This document shows, one piece after another, positions 47,424 to 55,897 of a stretch of 59,734 nt of DNA. Numbering within the stretch: position 1 is the stretch's first letter; each line of letters opens with the position of its first letter. The DNA is from Shewanella sp. CG12_big_fil_rev_8_21_14_0_65_47_15 (GTDB lineage Bacteria; Pseudomonadota; Gammaproteobacteria; Enterobacterales; Shewanellaceae): the NCBI RefSeq assembly GCF_002783505.1, contig NZ_PFGL01000006.1:11361-71094 (forward strand). The letters run 5' to 3'. The position numbers and the translations under genes were made by a program. The notes below the pieces were generated by a model. It did not search any database. It was not told where the DNA came from and saw only the letters and a program-made list of their open reading frames with translations.

Positions 47424-48431
47424 ATGGAATTCGACTTACCCCTGATTTGGTTTGGGATCATCATCTTTGCCACACTCATGTACATAGTGATGGATGGCTT
47501 CGATCTTGGCATCGGCATCTTATTTCCCTTCATCCATGATGAAGACGATAGGGATGTAATGGTCAACACCGTTGCGCCAGTGTGGGATGGTAACGAAACT
47601 TGGCTAGTACTGGGTGGGGCTAGCCTACTCGGCGCCTTTCCCCTAGCCTACGCCATAGTGCTCGAAGCCCTGACCATTCCCTTGCTGATCATGCTGCTCG
47701 CCCTGATTTTTCGCGGCGTTGCCTTTGAGTTTAGGTTTAAATCCAGCGCCAAGACTAAACCCTTTTGGGACACGGCCTTTATGTTCGGCTCGATTATTGC
47801 CACCTTTGCTCAAGGCGTAGTGCTCGGCGCATTTATCTCAGGTATTTCGGTAGATGGACAAAGATTTAGCGGTAGCAGCTTCGATTGGTTATCGCCTTTC
47901 TCACTCTTCTGTGGCTTTGGGCTGATGCTGGCCTACGCGCTCCTTGGCGCAACTTGGTTAGTGAAGAAATGCACAGGCACTCTTAAAACGACTATGCAGC
48001 AGATCGCTAAAATCCTCGCTATCTGCCTGCTGATGAGCATAGGAATCGTCAGTTTATGGACGCCCTTCGTACAGCCCAATATTGCCCTGCGCTGGTTTAG
48101 TCTGCCGAATTTATTCTATTTTGCGCCTGTACCTCTGCTGGTATTGCTCTGCACTAAGGCGCTGATCCGCGCCTTAAATACTCAAGATGACTATCGCCCC
48201 TTCTTGCTAACGCTCGCGTTAATATTCTTAGGCTTTAGTGGCTTAGGCATCAGCATCTGGCCACATATTATTCCACCGACTATCAGCCTATGGCAGGCGG
48301 CCGCACCCGAGAGCAGCTTAGGCTTTATGCTCATCGGCGCACTGATGATTATTCCACTGATCTTGGCCTACACCTTTTGGAGTTATTACGTGTTTCGCGG
48401 CAAATTCACCAAGGATGTTGGCTATCACTAA
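47424..48431 (+). CDS. cydB: Cytochrome bd-type quinol oxidase subunit II (CioB/CydB), orphaned
   Basis: A 335-residue eight- or nine-helix membrane protein. Family features: MEFDLPLIWFGIIIFATLMYIVMDGFDLGIGILFPF (pieces FDLPLIWFGII and MDGFDLGIGIL), VAPVWDGNETWLVLGGASLLGAFPLAYAIVL, and IIPPTISLWQAAAPESSLGFML, all in the right order. Length and the PTISLW motif fit the cyanide-insensitive CioB branch. It follows the cydA remnant by 55 bp with no obvious promoter of its own. Without subunit I it has no known function, so it may be in early decay though the frame is intact. Confidence 0.92.
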   Translation: MEFDLPLIWFGIIIFATLMYIVMDGFDLGIGILFPFIHDEDDRDVMVNTVAPVWDGNETWLVLGGASLLGAFPLAYAIVLEALTIPLLIMLLALIFRGVAFEFRFKSSAKTKPFWDTAFMFGSIIATFAQGVVLGAFISGISVDGQRFSGSSFDWLSPFSLFCGFGLMLAYALLGATWLVKKCTGTLKTTMQQIAKILAICLLMSIGIVSLWTPFVQPNIALRWFSLPNLFYFAPVPLLVLLCTKALIRALNTQDDYRPFLLTLALIFLGFSGLGISIWPHIIPPTISLWQAAAPESSLGFMLIGALMIIPLILAYTFWSYYVFRGKFTKDVGYH

Positions 48432-48492
48432 ACACGACTTAATGCAGCCGATATCGACTCGGCTGCCAGCAACACAAACTTAGGATCTCGCT

Positions 48493-48627
48493 ATGACGAC
48501 TCAGACTTCATCTCTACCCAAGCGGCTCGGCTGGTTACTGCTGATTTGGTGCACCAGCGTCAGTTGCCTACTACTGGTTTCCCTGTGCCTTAAAATATTG
48601 CTGCAAGGCGCAGGGCTGACGACCTAA
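48493..48627 (+). CDS. DUF2474-type small membrane protein
   Basis: A 44-residue single-helix protein, MTTQTSSLPKRLGWLLLIWC and onward, ending LQGAGLTT. KRLGWLLLIW and the GAGLT end match the DUF2474 peptides found as third gene of CioAB operons, analogous to CydX. It begins 62 bp after cydB and belongs to the same broken operon. Confidence 0.8.
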   Translation: MTTQTSSLPKRLGWLLLIWCTSVSCLLLVSLCLKILLQGAGLTT

Positions 48628-48876
48628 CCGAACAATATTCAACCAAAAAAAATAAATTTATGCGGTAACAAATCTCTAAAAATTAGCGGCATTTTAATGC
48701 GGTAAGTTTTATTTAATCGGGACATCAACACAAACCAGTAATAATGCCGACTGACAAAAAACATGAGTTGATTTATTTTTTTAGTTGGCCTATGGTATCG
48801 ACAGTTTATTAGTCATTAATCATCAAGCAAGCTAAATGATTAATTTAGCCTTATTTTGATATGGAGATGTAGCACT

Positions 48877-48987
48877 ATGTTTAAAAATGCATTTTCATCC
48901 ATCACTTTTAAGCCATCTTCTTTTTTGCTGAATAAGCTTCATTATTTAGCCAGCTTCGTGCGCCTTTCACTTAAATTTCCAGTTTAA
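48877..48987 (+). CDS. Putative 36-residue leader or small peptide
   Basis: ATG at 48877 with GGAG ten bases upstream encodes MFKNAFSSITFKPSSFLLNK followed by a hydrophobic, basic tail ending SLKFPV. The stop codon (48985-48987) directly abuts a 9-bp GC-rich hairpin, and the next gene starts 106 bp later. The N-terminus resembles that of the downstream protein (MFYSFFSNLF). Could be a leader peptide for attenuation or an independent small membrane peptide. Not recognised; coding is not certain. Confidence 0.45.
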   Translation: MFKNAFSSITFKPSSFLLNKLHYLASFVRLSLKFPV

Positions 48988-49010
48988 GCCGAGTGCTACT
49001 CGCACTCGGC
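48988..49010 (+). terminator. Hairpin directly after the small ORF
   Basis: Perfect 9-bp stem GCCGAGTGC / GCACTCGGC with a 5-base loop. The nearest T-run (TTATTTTTTAA) is about 11 bases further on, so it is an imperfect terminator, possibly an attenuator ahead of the gene at 49094. Confidence 0.6.
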
Positions 49011-49093
49011 AGTCCATCTCTTATTTTTTAATTTATTGCTTCAACTTTTATTTTGGAGCATGGCAGTTATCTAGCTCATATTTTGGGGTAGTT

Positions 49094-49480
49094 ATGTTTT
49101 ATTCTTTTTTTAGCAATCTATTTCAGTCTTTTATGTTGAAAACTGAAACCTATTACCTGCAAAACAGTTTTAATGCCTCACTGCGCCCGACTTCATTAGC
49201 CGCAGTGATTGCAAAACTGGATCAACTCAAAAGTGAAGAAACCCTAGATAAAGTGACGGTTGGACGAGAAATTTTACTGGTTAATCAACAGGACCAGCAG
49301 GAATACCGTATCGAGCTGGTGTATCCGCCAGGGCATAAACCCAGAGCAGGACGCTACTCGGTGATCTCTGATCTCGGCGTCAGCCTGCTCGGACGCACTA
49401 AGGGCGAATATGCCGAAGTCAATATTCTAGGTAAACCCGTACTGTTTATGATCAAGGATATCGCCATTTGTAAGAAATAA
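49094..49480 (+). CDS. GreA/GreB C-terminal-domain protein (Rnk-like)
   Basis: A 128-residue protein whose last ~80 residues are the FKBP-like C-terminal domain of GreA/GreB and Rnk: VTVGREILLVN, EYRIELVYPPGHKPRAGRYSVISDLGVSLLGRTKGEY, of which SVISDLGVSLLGR is the signature. The N-terminal coiled-coil that GreA uses to enter the RNA polymerase channel is absent; a short segment (LRPTSLAAVIAKLDQL) stands in its place, as in Rnk. It probably binds RNA polymerase or acts as a regulator. Hydrophobic first ~15 residues are unusual, and the start might be the internal Met at residue 14. Preceded by a small ORF and hairpin. Confidence 0.8.
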   Translation: MFYSFFSNLFQSFMLKTETYYLQNSFNASLRPTSLAAVIAKLDQLKSEETLDKVTVGREILLVNQQDQQEYRIELVYPPGHKPRAGRYSVISDLGVSLLGRTKGEYAEVNILGKPVLFMIKDIAICKK

Positions 49481-49882
49481 GTTAGAGGGAAAAATAGCAT
49501 TTTCAGAATAAAGCATGTTCAAATTTCAGTGGCAGCATGCTTTTAAATCGCTATTTGCGGCGGCATTTAGCATAAGCAGAATATAAAAGCAGGAGAGCAT
49601 TATTTTGAAGTTATTAACAGGCCGCGGAATGAATTAAAGCCGATGGCCCAATATCAGAACCTCTTGACTATTTACCGAGTATGGCAGCGCTTATGTAAAA
49701 ATCATCCAGGGGTGAAAGTAAATTATGGGTCATCGACTTTTTACCATTCAACTTTATCGACAGATAGAGTTGAATAAACTATCGATGGGAATGCGGCGCT
49801 ACACTCGATAGTCTCATCTTATGAAGTTTCACTTTACTGAGTATCACTTTGCTGAGTTTAAGTTCAGTTAGGAGTATTTGTC
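49481..49882. other. Structured gap with successive stem-loops
   Basis: About 400 bp. AAAGCATG/CATGCTTT (49510-49543, followed by T-rich DNA) may terminate the Rnk-like gene. Next is a 13-bp stem (49746-49775: ATTCAACTTTATC, loop GACA, GATAGAGTTGAAT, one G-U pair), then ACTATCGA/TCGATAGT (49778-49812), then two 15-bp imperfect direct repeats (about 49827-49857). This is more structure than an ordinary promoter region; a small RNA or a mobile palindromic element are both possible. Confidence 0.5.
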
Positions 49883-49972
49883 ATGAGTAAAGAAAAAGCG
49901 AAAAAACCGCCGATGAAAACCTTAAAAGAGAAACGTCAGGATAAACGGAATCGACAGAAAAACTCCGATTAA
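49883..49972 (+). CDS. Small highly charged protein (29 residues)
   Basis: ATG at 49883 with TAGGAG nine bases upstream encodes MSKEKAKKPPMKTLKEKRQD followed by KRNRQKNSD. Half the residues are basic, suggesting an RNA- or ribosome-associated peptide. Similar short Lys-rich ORFs occur in related bacteria as I recall, unnamed. The good ribosome binding site and clean start support coding. Confidence 0.65.
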   Translation: MSKEKAKKPPMKTLKEKRQDKRNRQKNSD

Positions 49973-50041
49973 TCCCTGTGTAAAAATCCCTTACATCCTC
50001 TCTTTATTTGCAATGGGGTACGGTACTACCGTTCCCTATTT

Positions 50042-50821
50042 TTAGGCCAGTTGGCGGCGATATTGCTCGGGCGAGTATTGGGCGTATTTTTTAAACATCA
50101 CTATATAGGGCGATGTTTGGTTATAGCCTAAGGTCAGAGCGACCTCCTTGATTGCCAATCCCTCACGCAAGAGTTGTAACGAGTAAATAAACTTATGCCG
50201 TTGTCGCAGCTCGGTAAAACGCATCCCAAGACAATCTTGGCAACGCCGCGCCAGAGTGCGCTCCGTGGTATGCAGTTCACTGGCCCAGGTTTTAAGGCTC
50301 TTTTGGCTGGCGGGATCGAGTTCGAATTGCTGCAGAATAGGTTGCAACAATTTATCGGTACTCGAGGGTAAAAATTGCGGCTGCGCCTGTCCTAAGATCA
50401 GTTGGTCGATTAACACCTCAACCAGACGTTTATCCGCTTCGCCCTCAGCCACCCGGATTTGCCGCTCCCTCAGGTCATTCACTATCGCCTGCGCTATGGG
50501 GGTGACCGCCAGCAGACAGGTCTCATCCGGAAAAACACCCGCACGATTTGCCACTATGTTCATCGAGCAATAATGGATACTGCGCCGAGTGTAGCTCTCA
50601 TGTTCAATCCCCGCAGGCACCCAAATCGCATATTGGGAGGGCGATAAAAATCGCTGCCCGGCGGCATGTAGCTCCATAATACCGCCGCTGATCAACTGCA
50701 ATTGCCCCCAGGCATGGCTGTGTTTTGGGGTGATGGTATTGGGCAGGAAGGCTTCATAGTTAAAGAAAATATCCGCAACAGGCGCTTGTTCCGCCCTGAG
50801 CGGATGATAAACGGGACGCAT
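50042..50821 (-). CDS. AraC-family transcriptional regulator
   Basis: A 259-residue regulator. An N-terminal cupin sensor domain (about 20-110) has ITPKHSHAWGQLQLISGGIMEL, PSQYAIWVPAGIEHES, the usual AraC-type arm. The C-terminal double helix-turn-helix (about 165-258) has LKTWASELHTTERTLARRCQ and IKEVALTLGYNQTSPYIVMFKKYAQYSPEQYRR. Start: ATG complementary to 50819-50821 with GGAG six bases ahead; the frame is open 17 codons more. Divergent from an EamA exporter gene, probably its target. Confidence 0.9.
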   Translation of the reverse strand: MRPVYHPLRAEQAPVADIFFNYEAFLPNTITPKHSHAWGQLQLISGGIMELHAAGQRFLSPSQYAIWVPAGIEHESYTRRSIHYCSMNIVANRAGVFPDETCLLAVTPIAQAIVNDLRERQIRVAEGEADKRLVEVLIDQLILGQAQPQFLPSSTDKLLQPILQQFELDPASQKSLKTWASELHTTERTLARRCQDCLGMRFTELRQRHKFIYSLQLLREGLAIKEVALTLGYNQTSPYIVMFKKYAQYSPEQYRRQLA

Positions 50822-51019
50822 CTGTACTCCAACAAAGGGCTGGCTCGATTCGAGACATAGACAAAAGCTCAATCCTAGGAATGATTGTCCGCCGACGAAC
50901 TGACATTGTCTTTTAAGCGATATTTATATCATAAAAGACCAAGGATAATAGCAGTCAATCTATGATATCGGGTTTATGCCGCTCGGCGTAAACCCGTCCT
51001 CACGCCAATTAAGTGACCT

Positions 51020-51910
51020 ATGCTGTATTTATTTCCCCTACTCGCCGTCGTGATTTGGGCGGGCAACGCCATTGTAAACAAGCTTTCCTTTGGGATTATC
51101 GCCCCCGAAGCCATTGCCTTTTATCGCTGGTTTTTTGCCATGCTAGTGCTAACGCCTTTTATGCTAAAACCCGTCTGGCGCAAGCGTAAAACGATTGCGC
51201 CATTACTGCCCAAACTCGCTACCTTAGCCTCCTTAGGCATGGTGTTAAACCAAAGCCTTGCCTACTTTGCCGCAGCAACCACAACCGCTACCAATATGGC
51301 CTTAATCAACTCGCTGGTACCTATGGTAAGCTTGTTTTTGGCCGTACCTTTACTCAAACAAAAGCTGACGCCCTGGGTCTTTGGTGGCACAGTGATTTCG
51401 CTATTGGGTTTAGTGTTTATGCTAAGCCACGGGGATATGGCCAATCTTGCCATCGGCGTGACCCAAGGGGATTTATTGTTACTTATCAGCGCCTTTGTGT
51501 ACGCGCTTTACGGTGTGTTGCTCAAACGCTGGCAGCTCCCAATATCGACGTGGGAGTCGGTGTATATTCAAGGCATTATTGCCGTATTGATGCTAACCCC
51601 GTTGTTGTTTAGCGCGCCCAGTATCGCCATTAGCAGCCAAGCCGCACCGTTAATTCTCTACGCCGCCCTTGGCGCCTCACTCATCGCACCTTGGGCTTGG
51701 ATTAATGGCATCAGCAAGTTAGGTGCCGAGCGAACCAGCATTTTCTTCAATTTGATGCCGATCCTCGCGGCCATCCTAGCGGCGATCATTCTGAATGAAA
51801 CTTTAGCCATATATCACTACTTAGGCGGCGCTATGGTCATCTTTGGGGTGATGTTAGTGCAGGTAAAACCTAAGCTGAAACCCACAGTTCCCATCGCCTG
51901 CACCGAATAA
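51020..51910 (+). CDS. EamA/DMT-family transporter
   Basis: A 296-residue, ten-helix permease: MLYLFPLLAVVIWAGNAIVNKLSF starts the first EamA repeat and GDLLLLISAFVYALYGVLLKRW the second; LGAERTSIFFNLMPILAAILA is the typical end motif (seen as ERTSIFFNLMPILAAI). It lies 198 bp from the divergent AraC regulator, the common exporter/regulator pairing, and ends with its own terminator. Different from the EamA gene at 5.8 kb. Substrate unknown. Confidence 0.9.
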   Translation: MLYLFPLLAVVIWAGNAIVNKLSFGIIAPEAIAFYRWFFAMLVLTPFMLKPVWRKRKTIAPLLPKLATLASLGMVLNQSLAYFAAATTTATNMALINSLVPMVSLFLAVPLLKQKLTPWVFGGTVISLLGLVFMLSHGDMANLAIGVTQGDLLLLISAFVYALYGVLLKRWQLPISTWESVYIQGIIAVLMLTPLLFSAPSIAISSQAAPLILYAALGASLIAPWAWINGISKLGAERTSIFFNLMPILAAILAAIILNETLAIYHYLGGAMVIFGVMLVQVKPKLKPTVPIACTE

Positions 51911-51922
51911 ATCTCTCTCCTC

Positions 51923-51952
51923 AACGCCCTAAAATCTTGGGGCGTTTTCTTT
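51923..51952 (+). terminator. Rho-independent terminator after EamA gene
   Basis: Stem AACGCCC / GGGCGTT with a 10-base loop, followed by TTCTTTAAT, 13 bp after the stop. Confidence 0.82.
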
Positions 51953-52052
51953 AATGTTGCCAATAACGGACTTTTCGCTGACTGCTGCAAACACCCAAAT
52001 AGCGACTAAGCTATTTAATAAGTCGTTTTGTCAGAGAGTTATGGAGAGTCCC

Positions 52053-53684
52053 ATGTTTAATAGCATTCGAGTAAAGTTTTCGCTGATGTTTGCCATTATG
52101 GCGACAGCCTTGATTGTGATGGCAATAACCGATGCGATGCAAAGCCGCACCACCCTCAAGCAAATGCAGGAGTTTAGCCAATTATTTAACCCTGCAATTT
52201 CGGCCATTCTCAACGCGGATCGGGACCTCTATCAGGCCCAACTGAGTGAAGAAGTGCTCCTTCGTCCCGATCTCAGCGGCGACAATCGCAAGAGTGAGAT
52301 AGACAACTGGCAGGAAAACGTCGACCAAGCGCGTGATCGCATGGGGGAGTTTAAACATTACCTGCAAGAACACTTAGAAGTCATACAATCCACCAGTGGT
52401 TTTGAGGCGCAGTTTTCGCTCTGGTATCAAGCCTCATCGGAAGTCATCAACGCGGTAAAAAATAATAACTTTGAACTGGCGAGACAACTCCATGAAAACA
52501 AATCTAAAAAAGAGTTTAAAGCCCTAAGAAACATCTACAATGCCGCCGGTGAAGCCGCCGATAACCGCGTAAAAGAACTGGATTTACAAGCCTCAGAGCA
52601 GGCCACTACCCAAACCCAAATTTCCGTCACCATTGCCACCCTTGTCGCTATCGTTGCCCTAGTGATCGCCTACTTTGGCCCCAAGATCATAGTCAACGCG
52701 ATTCAAGATATTACTAACCGAATTAATGATATAGTCGATGGCGACGGAAACTTAACCCAGCGAATTCCCATTAATCGTCAAGATGAAATTGGCGAACTGG
52801 CCAATGCCTTTAACTTGTTTGTGGCTCAACTTCAGCAGATGGTGATCGCCATTATCAGCCAGACCAAAGATGTTAGCCAAACCGTTGAAAACCTTGCGAC
52901 TAAGTCTGCCACCACAATCAACATCAGCCACGAGCAGGAGCAGTTTGTCGATACCATAGTCACAGCGGTAAATGAAATGAGCGCCGCAGTGCGTGAAGTC
53001 GCCAGCAACGCTCTGCATACCGCCACCGAAATCACTAAGGTCAACAACCAAACCATTGAGGGTAAAAATATCCTCACTCAATCGGTTAACCATATTCAGC
53101 AACTGTCTGAATCAGTTAAAAATGCCGTCACTGTAATTGAAAAACTCTCAGTCAACTCGGCTAATATTGCCTCAGTGCTGGATGTGATCCACGCCATCGC
53201 CGAGCAAACCAACCTGCTCGCCCTCAATGCCGCCATTGAGGCGGCCCGTGCGGGCGAACAGGGTCGTGGTTTTGCGGTGGTCGCCGATGAAGTGCGTACT
53301 CTGGCGAGCCGCACAGAAACCTCGACCCAAGATATTCAGCGGATGATTGAAGAGTTACAACGGGGCGTCAATGATGCCGTGAAGAGTATCGAATCAGGCG
53401 CCAGCCTGACCACATCGACAGTCACCCTCGCCAGCCAGACCCAAGAGGCATTAGATGAAATTCTCAACTCCACCTCTAAGGTCAGCGAGATGTCGACTCA
53501 AACCGCGACCGCAACTGAAGAACAAACCCACGTAACCGAAGAAATCAATCGTAACTTGACTGAACTGTCTGATAAAACAAGATATTGCAATATGGTGATC
53601 CAAGAAACCCAGCAAATCGTCGTCAACACTAAAGCCATTTGCAGCGACCTACAAAAAGAAGTGGCGCGATTTAAAGTCGCTTAA
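52053..53684 (+). CDS. Methyl-accepting chemotaxis protein (4HB_MCP type)
   Basis: A 543-residue chemoreceptor. Membrane helix about 9-27, a helical periplasmic four-helix-bundle sensor (about 30-185), second helix about 189-208, HAMP ([31 protein letters not shown]) and a signalling domain with [23 protein letters not shown] and [18 protein letters not shown]. No pentapeptide tether. Start: ATG at 52053 with GGAGAG five bases ahead; the frame is open 33 codons upstream. Third chemoreceptor of the window; ligand unknown. Confidence 0.93.
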   Translation: MFNSIRVKFSLMFAIMATALIVMAITDAMQSRTTLKQMQEFSQLFNPAISAILNADRDLYQAQLSEEVLLRPDLSGDNRKSEIDNWQENVDQARDRMGEFKHYLQEHLEVIQSTSGFEAQFSLWYQASSEVINAVKNNNFELARQLHENKSKKEFKALRNIYNAAGEAADNRVKELDLQASEQATTQTQISVTIATLVAIVALVIAYFGPKIIVNAIQDITNRINDIVDGDGNLTQRIPINRQDEIGELANAFNLFVAQLQQMVIAIISQTKDVSQTVENLATKSATTINISHEQEQFVDTIVTAVNEMSAAVREVASNALHTATEITKVNNQTIEGKNILTQSVNHIQQLSESVKNAVTVIEKLSVNSANIASVLDVIHAIAEQTNLLALNAAIEAARAGEQGRGFAVVADEVRTLASRTETSTQDIQRMIEELQRGVNDAVKSIESGASLTTSTVTLASQTQEALDEILNSTSKVSEMSTQTATATEEQTHVTEEINRNLTELSDKTRYCNMVIQETQQIVVNTKAICSDLQKEVARFKVA

Positions 53685-53756
53685 GCTGACAGGTTGCTAA
53701 CGATACATTGTTAACGACAAGCGGATAGTGACAGCAATAAATAGTGGAAGCTAAGG

Positions 53757-53781
53757 GAGTGCCCAATAAGGCACTCTTTTT
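53757..53781 (+). terminator. Rho-independent terminator after chemoreceptor
   Basis: Perfect 7-bp stem GAGTGCC / GGCACTC with a 6-base loop, followed by TTTTT. Confidence 0.9.
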
Positions 53782-53843
53782 AAATGTGTTTTTTAATAGT
53801 TTTTTTAATCGAGTTCAGTTTAATTGGCACTTTGACGCATCAC

Positions 53844-54311
53844 TTATCTTATCCCTTGTCGCCAGAGGGATTGTTGGCGGATTTTACGCCCATGGTAATA
53901 ATGCCAAGCAAAACCTGAAAACAATAACATCCCCAAAAGCGTATGCAATAAACTGGCGAACAACTGGGCAGACTCTGAACTCAAGTAGTATAGTCCTACA
54001 CCCGTTAACGCTAAGGTGATAAGGCTGAGCGACATAACTAAGCCACTCCTATAATTCAATTTTTTACGCCACCCAGCACGAATATGACTGTGCCAGAGTG
54101 CACCGAGTAACATCAACAGTAACCAGCCTAACAACACGTGCATCACCACGGCAGGTAACCGCAGCTCACCGCTGAGGCCAAAATCCACATCCCACTGCAA
54201 TTTAAACTCCATTACCCAAGGTAGCATAAACAAGCCTGTGAGCGTGGTGACGCTAATGGCAAGTATAATTAGCCAAAAGAACCAATTTGGATAGCCAGTT
54301 AATTTCTTCAT
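53844..54311 (-). CDS. Small four-helix cytochrome b-like membrane protein
   Basis: A 155-residue inner-membrane protein with four predicted helices (about 11-31, 55-72, 88-107, 116-137). Histidines sit at helix positions suited for haem: MHVLLGW (about 58), LWHSHIR (about 69/71), LLHTLLG (about 122) and WHYYHGR (about 136/140). This fits a DUF4405/cytochrome b561-like di-haem electron carrier. It is the last gene of an operon with an ApbE and an FMN-binding protein, so it may pass electrons from quinol across the membrane to the flavoprotein. Assignment by topology and histidine pattern; the family name is not certain. Confidence 0.7.
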   Translation of the reverse strand: MKKLTGYPNWFFWLIILAISVTTLTGLFMLPWVMEFKLQWDVDFGLSGELRLPAVVMHVLLGWLLLMLLGALWHSHIRAGWRKKLNYRSGLVMSLSLITLALTGVGLYYLSSESAQLFASLLHTLLGMLLFSGFAWHYYHGRKIRQQSLWRQGIR

Positions 54312-54394
54312 AGGAAAATGTTATACACCCGAATCTTTGTTGCTCCTTCGGTAAAAAAGCCTGAAAACTCCAGCTAATCACACCCAAAGACACA

Positions 54395-55240
54395 TTATTC
54401 AAAACTAATTAATCGACCACCTAAGTGGATAATTTTTTCAGCGGCCGAGTCAGGATTAAGATAGCCAGCAACCTTAGTCAACGCATCGGCGCGCCAAGCA
54501 AAGGGGGCACTCACACTGACAATGCGCTCGCTTTCAGCATCGATACTCACATCGGCAACATTGCCCGTTGGCAGCAATAACGCAGGATAATCGCGGCTTA
54601 AGGTTTGTGAGACCCGCGAGCTGGCCAGCGCCATATTGCTAACACCAATCTTTTGGCTCAATCCCAATGGGCCACGGCAGAGTACATTTAGAGAGGCAGT
54701 GCCAAAGACTTTTAAATCGCCACCGGCATTGACCCAACCACCGCTGACACCCGCACGGCGCAGCTCACTGACCGCCATATCGACCGCATAACCTTTGGCA
54801 ATCCCGTCTAAAGTTAAGATGAGCGGCCTAGCGAGTCGCACTTTATTCTCTTTTATTTCAATATCTTGCCACTCACCTTGTAATAACAAAGGCATACCAA
54901 GATAGGCAGGCAAGGCACCGCGGGACATCATTTCACCGCCGACGGTGCAATTGAACAAGTTATTGCTCGCCTTGCCTAGCCACTTAGCTAACTTGAGCAC
55001 CCGTAAACTGTCTTGGCTTACACTAATCCATGTTCCAGGCTGACGATTTAACTGATTTAACTCACTGTCCTGCTGATGAAAACTCAGCAACCGACCAATA
55101 TGCGCCACACGCGAAAAAGCCGCTGTAATCGCGGCTTCTAAGGCTTTATCCTCAAGTGAGATCCCACCGCCTTGATCTGGCAGTGACTCGGCGGCGATTT
55201 CCACCAGAGTCCCGAGTAAAGGTTTAGCGCGGCGGATCAC
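54395..55240 (-). CDS. ApbE-family FMN transferase, short form without export signal
   Basis: A 281-residue protein with the ApbE motifs in order: LLGTLVEIAAES at the very N-terminus, NNLFNCTVGGEM, LDGIAKGYAVDMAVSELRRAG, WVNAGGDLKVFG, NMALASSRVS, and DALTKVAGYL near the end. It would transfer FMN to threonine on a target, here plausibly the SGAT motif of the adjacent FMN-binding protein. Unlike the nqr-linked ApbE it has no signal peptide or lipobox: the start (GTG complementary to 55238-55240) overlaps the upstream stop by GTGA. The usual HIIDPRTG motif is degenerate (the corresponding region reads SRDYPALLLPTGN), so catalytic competence is open. Confidence 0.82.
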   Translation of the reverse strand: MIRRAKPLLGTLVEIAAESLPDQGGGISLEDKALEAAITAAFSRVAHIGRLLSFHQQDSELNQLNRQPGTWISVSQDSLRVLKLAKWLGKASNNLFNCTVGGEMMSRGALPAYLGMPLLLQGEWQDIEIKENKVRLARPLILTLDGIAKGYAVDMAVSELRRAGVSGGWVNAGGDLKVFGTASLNVLCRGPLGLSQKIGVSNMALASSRVSQTLSRDYPALLLPTGNVADVSIDAESERIVSVSAPFAWRADALTKVAGYLNPDSAAEKIIHLGGRLISFE

Positions 55241-55791
55241 GATAATGCCGACTGTGACAGGAAGAGTTGATGGATCACCAATAAACGCTTCACGCCATCG
55301 AGCAAATTACGACAACTCAAGGTCGCGCCACTGATATTGGTGACATCCTCATCCAGTTTAAAGGGATCGTTCAGTGTTTTACCGTGGAACTGCTGGCGCC
55401 AACTGGCTTCGCGCACTTGACCTCCATGGGTCTCACGGTAACTCAATACTTCTAAACCCAACACTTCACCTTGGGGGCTAATCCCCACGGCATAGGTAAT
55501 GTATTCATGTTTACCGACCACATCATCGACCATAAACCAACCGAGGAACTGTCCGTCCTTTTCAACTTTCCAAATCGGCTGTTGATCTTGACGCTGACGC
55601 ACGCCAGATACGTCCTTGATCTGATCTTTAGCATCAGCACTCAGTAAGGTAGGTCGTTCGCTAAATACGGCCGTTTGATCAAAAATCAATGCCTGCGCCT
55701 GTGCAACCGTTAAATAATCCGCACAAAAGGCCGGAGCGGCCACGACGACCATGGGCATAAACCACAAGCTATTCCAATATGTATGCGCCAT
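55237..55791 (-). CDS. Exported FMN-binding-domain protein
   Basis: A 184-residue periplasmic protein. Sec signal with MPMVVVAAPAFCA cleavage near residue 24, then a domain of the NqrC/RnfG FMN-binding type: WFMVDDVVGKHEYITYAVG, GEVLGLEVLSYRETHGGQVREASW, and NISGATLSCRNLLDGVKRLL, where the threonine of SGAT is the known FMN attachment residue. The gene is translationally coupled to an ApbE. Start: ATG complementary to 55789-55791 with AGGTAT six bases ahead. Predicted periplasmic flavin redox carrier. Confidence 0.85.
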   Translation of the reverse strand: MAHTYWNSLWFMPMVVVAAPAFCADYLTVAQAQALIFDQTAVFSERPTLLSADAKDQIKDVSGVRQRQDQQPIWKVEKDGQFLGWFMVDDVVGKHEYITYAVGISPQGEVLGLEVLSYRETHGGQVREASWRQQFHGKTLNDPFKLDEDVTNISGATLSCRNLLDGVKRLLVIHQLFLSQSALS

Positions 55792-55897
55792 ATCAATACC
55801 TAAATTAATCAAATACGTTTAAATGCAGACCATCCTTGGCAATAACAGTGGCTGTACAGTGCAATTAGCTCTCTGCAACAGCCCCAATGCACCTTAA

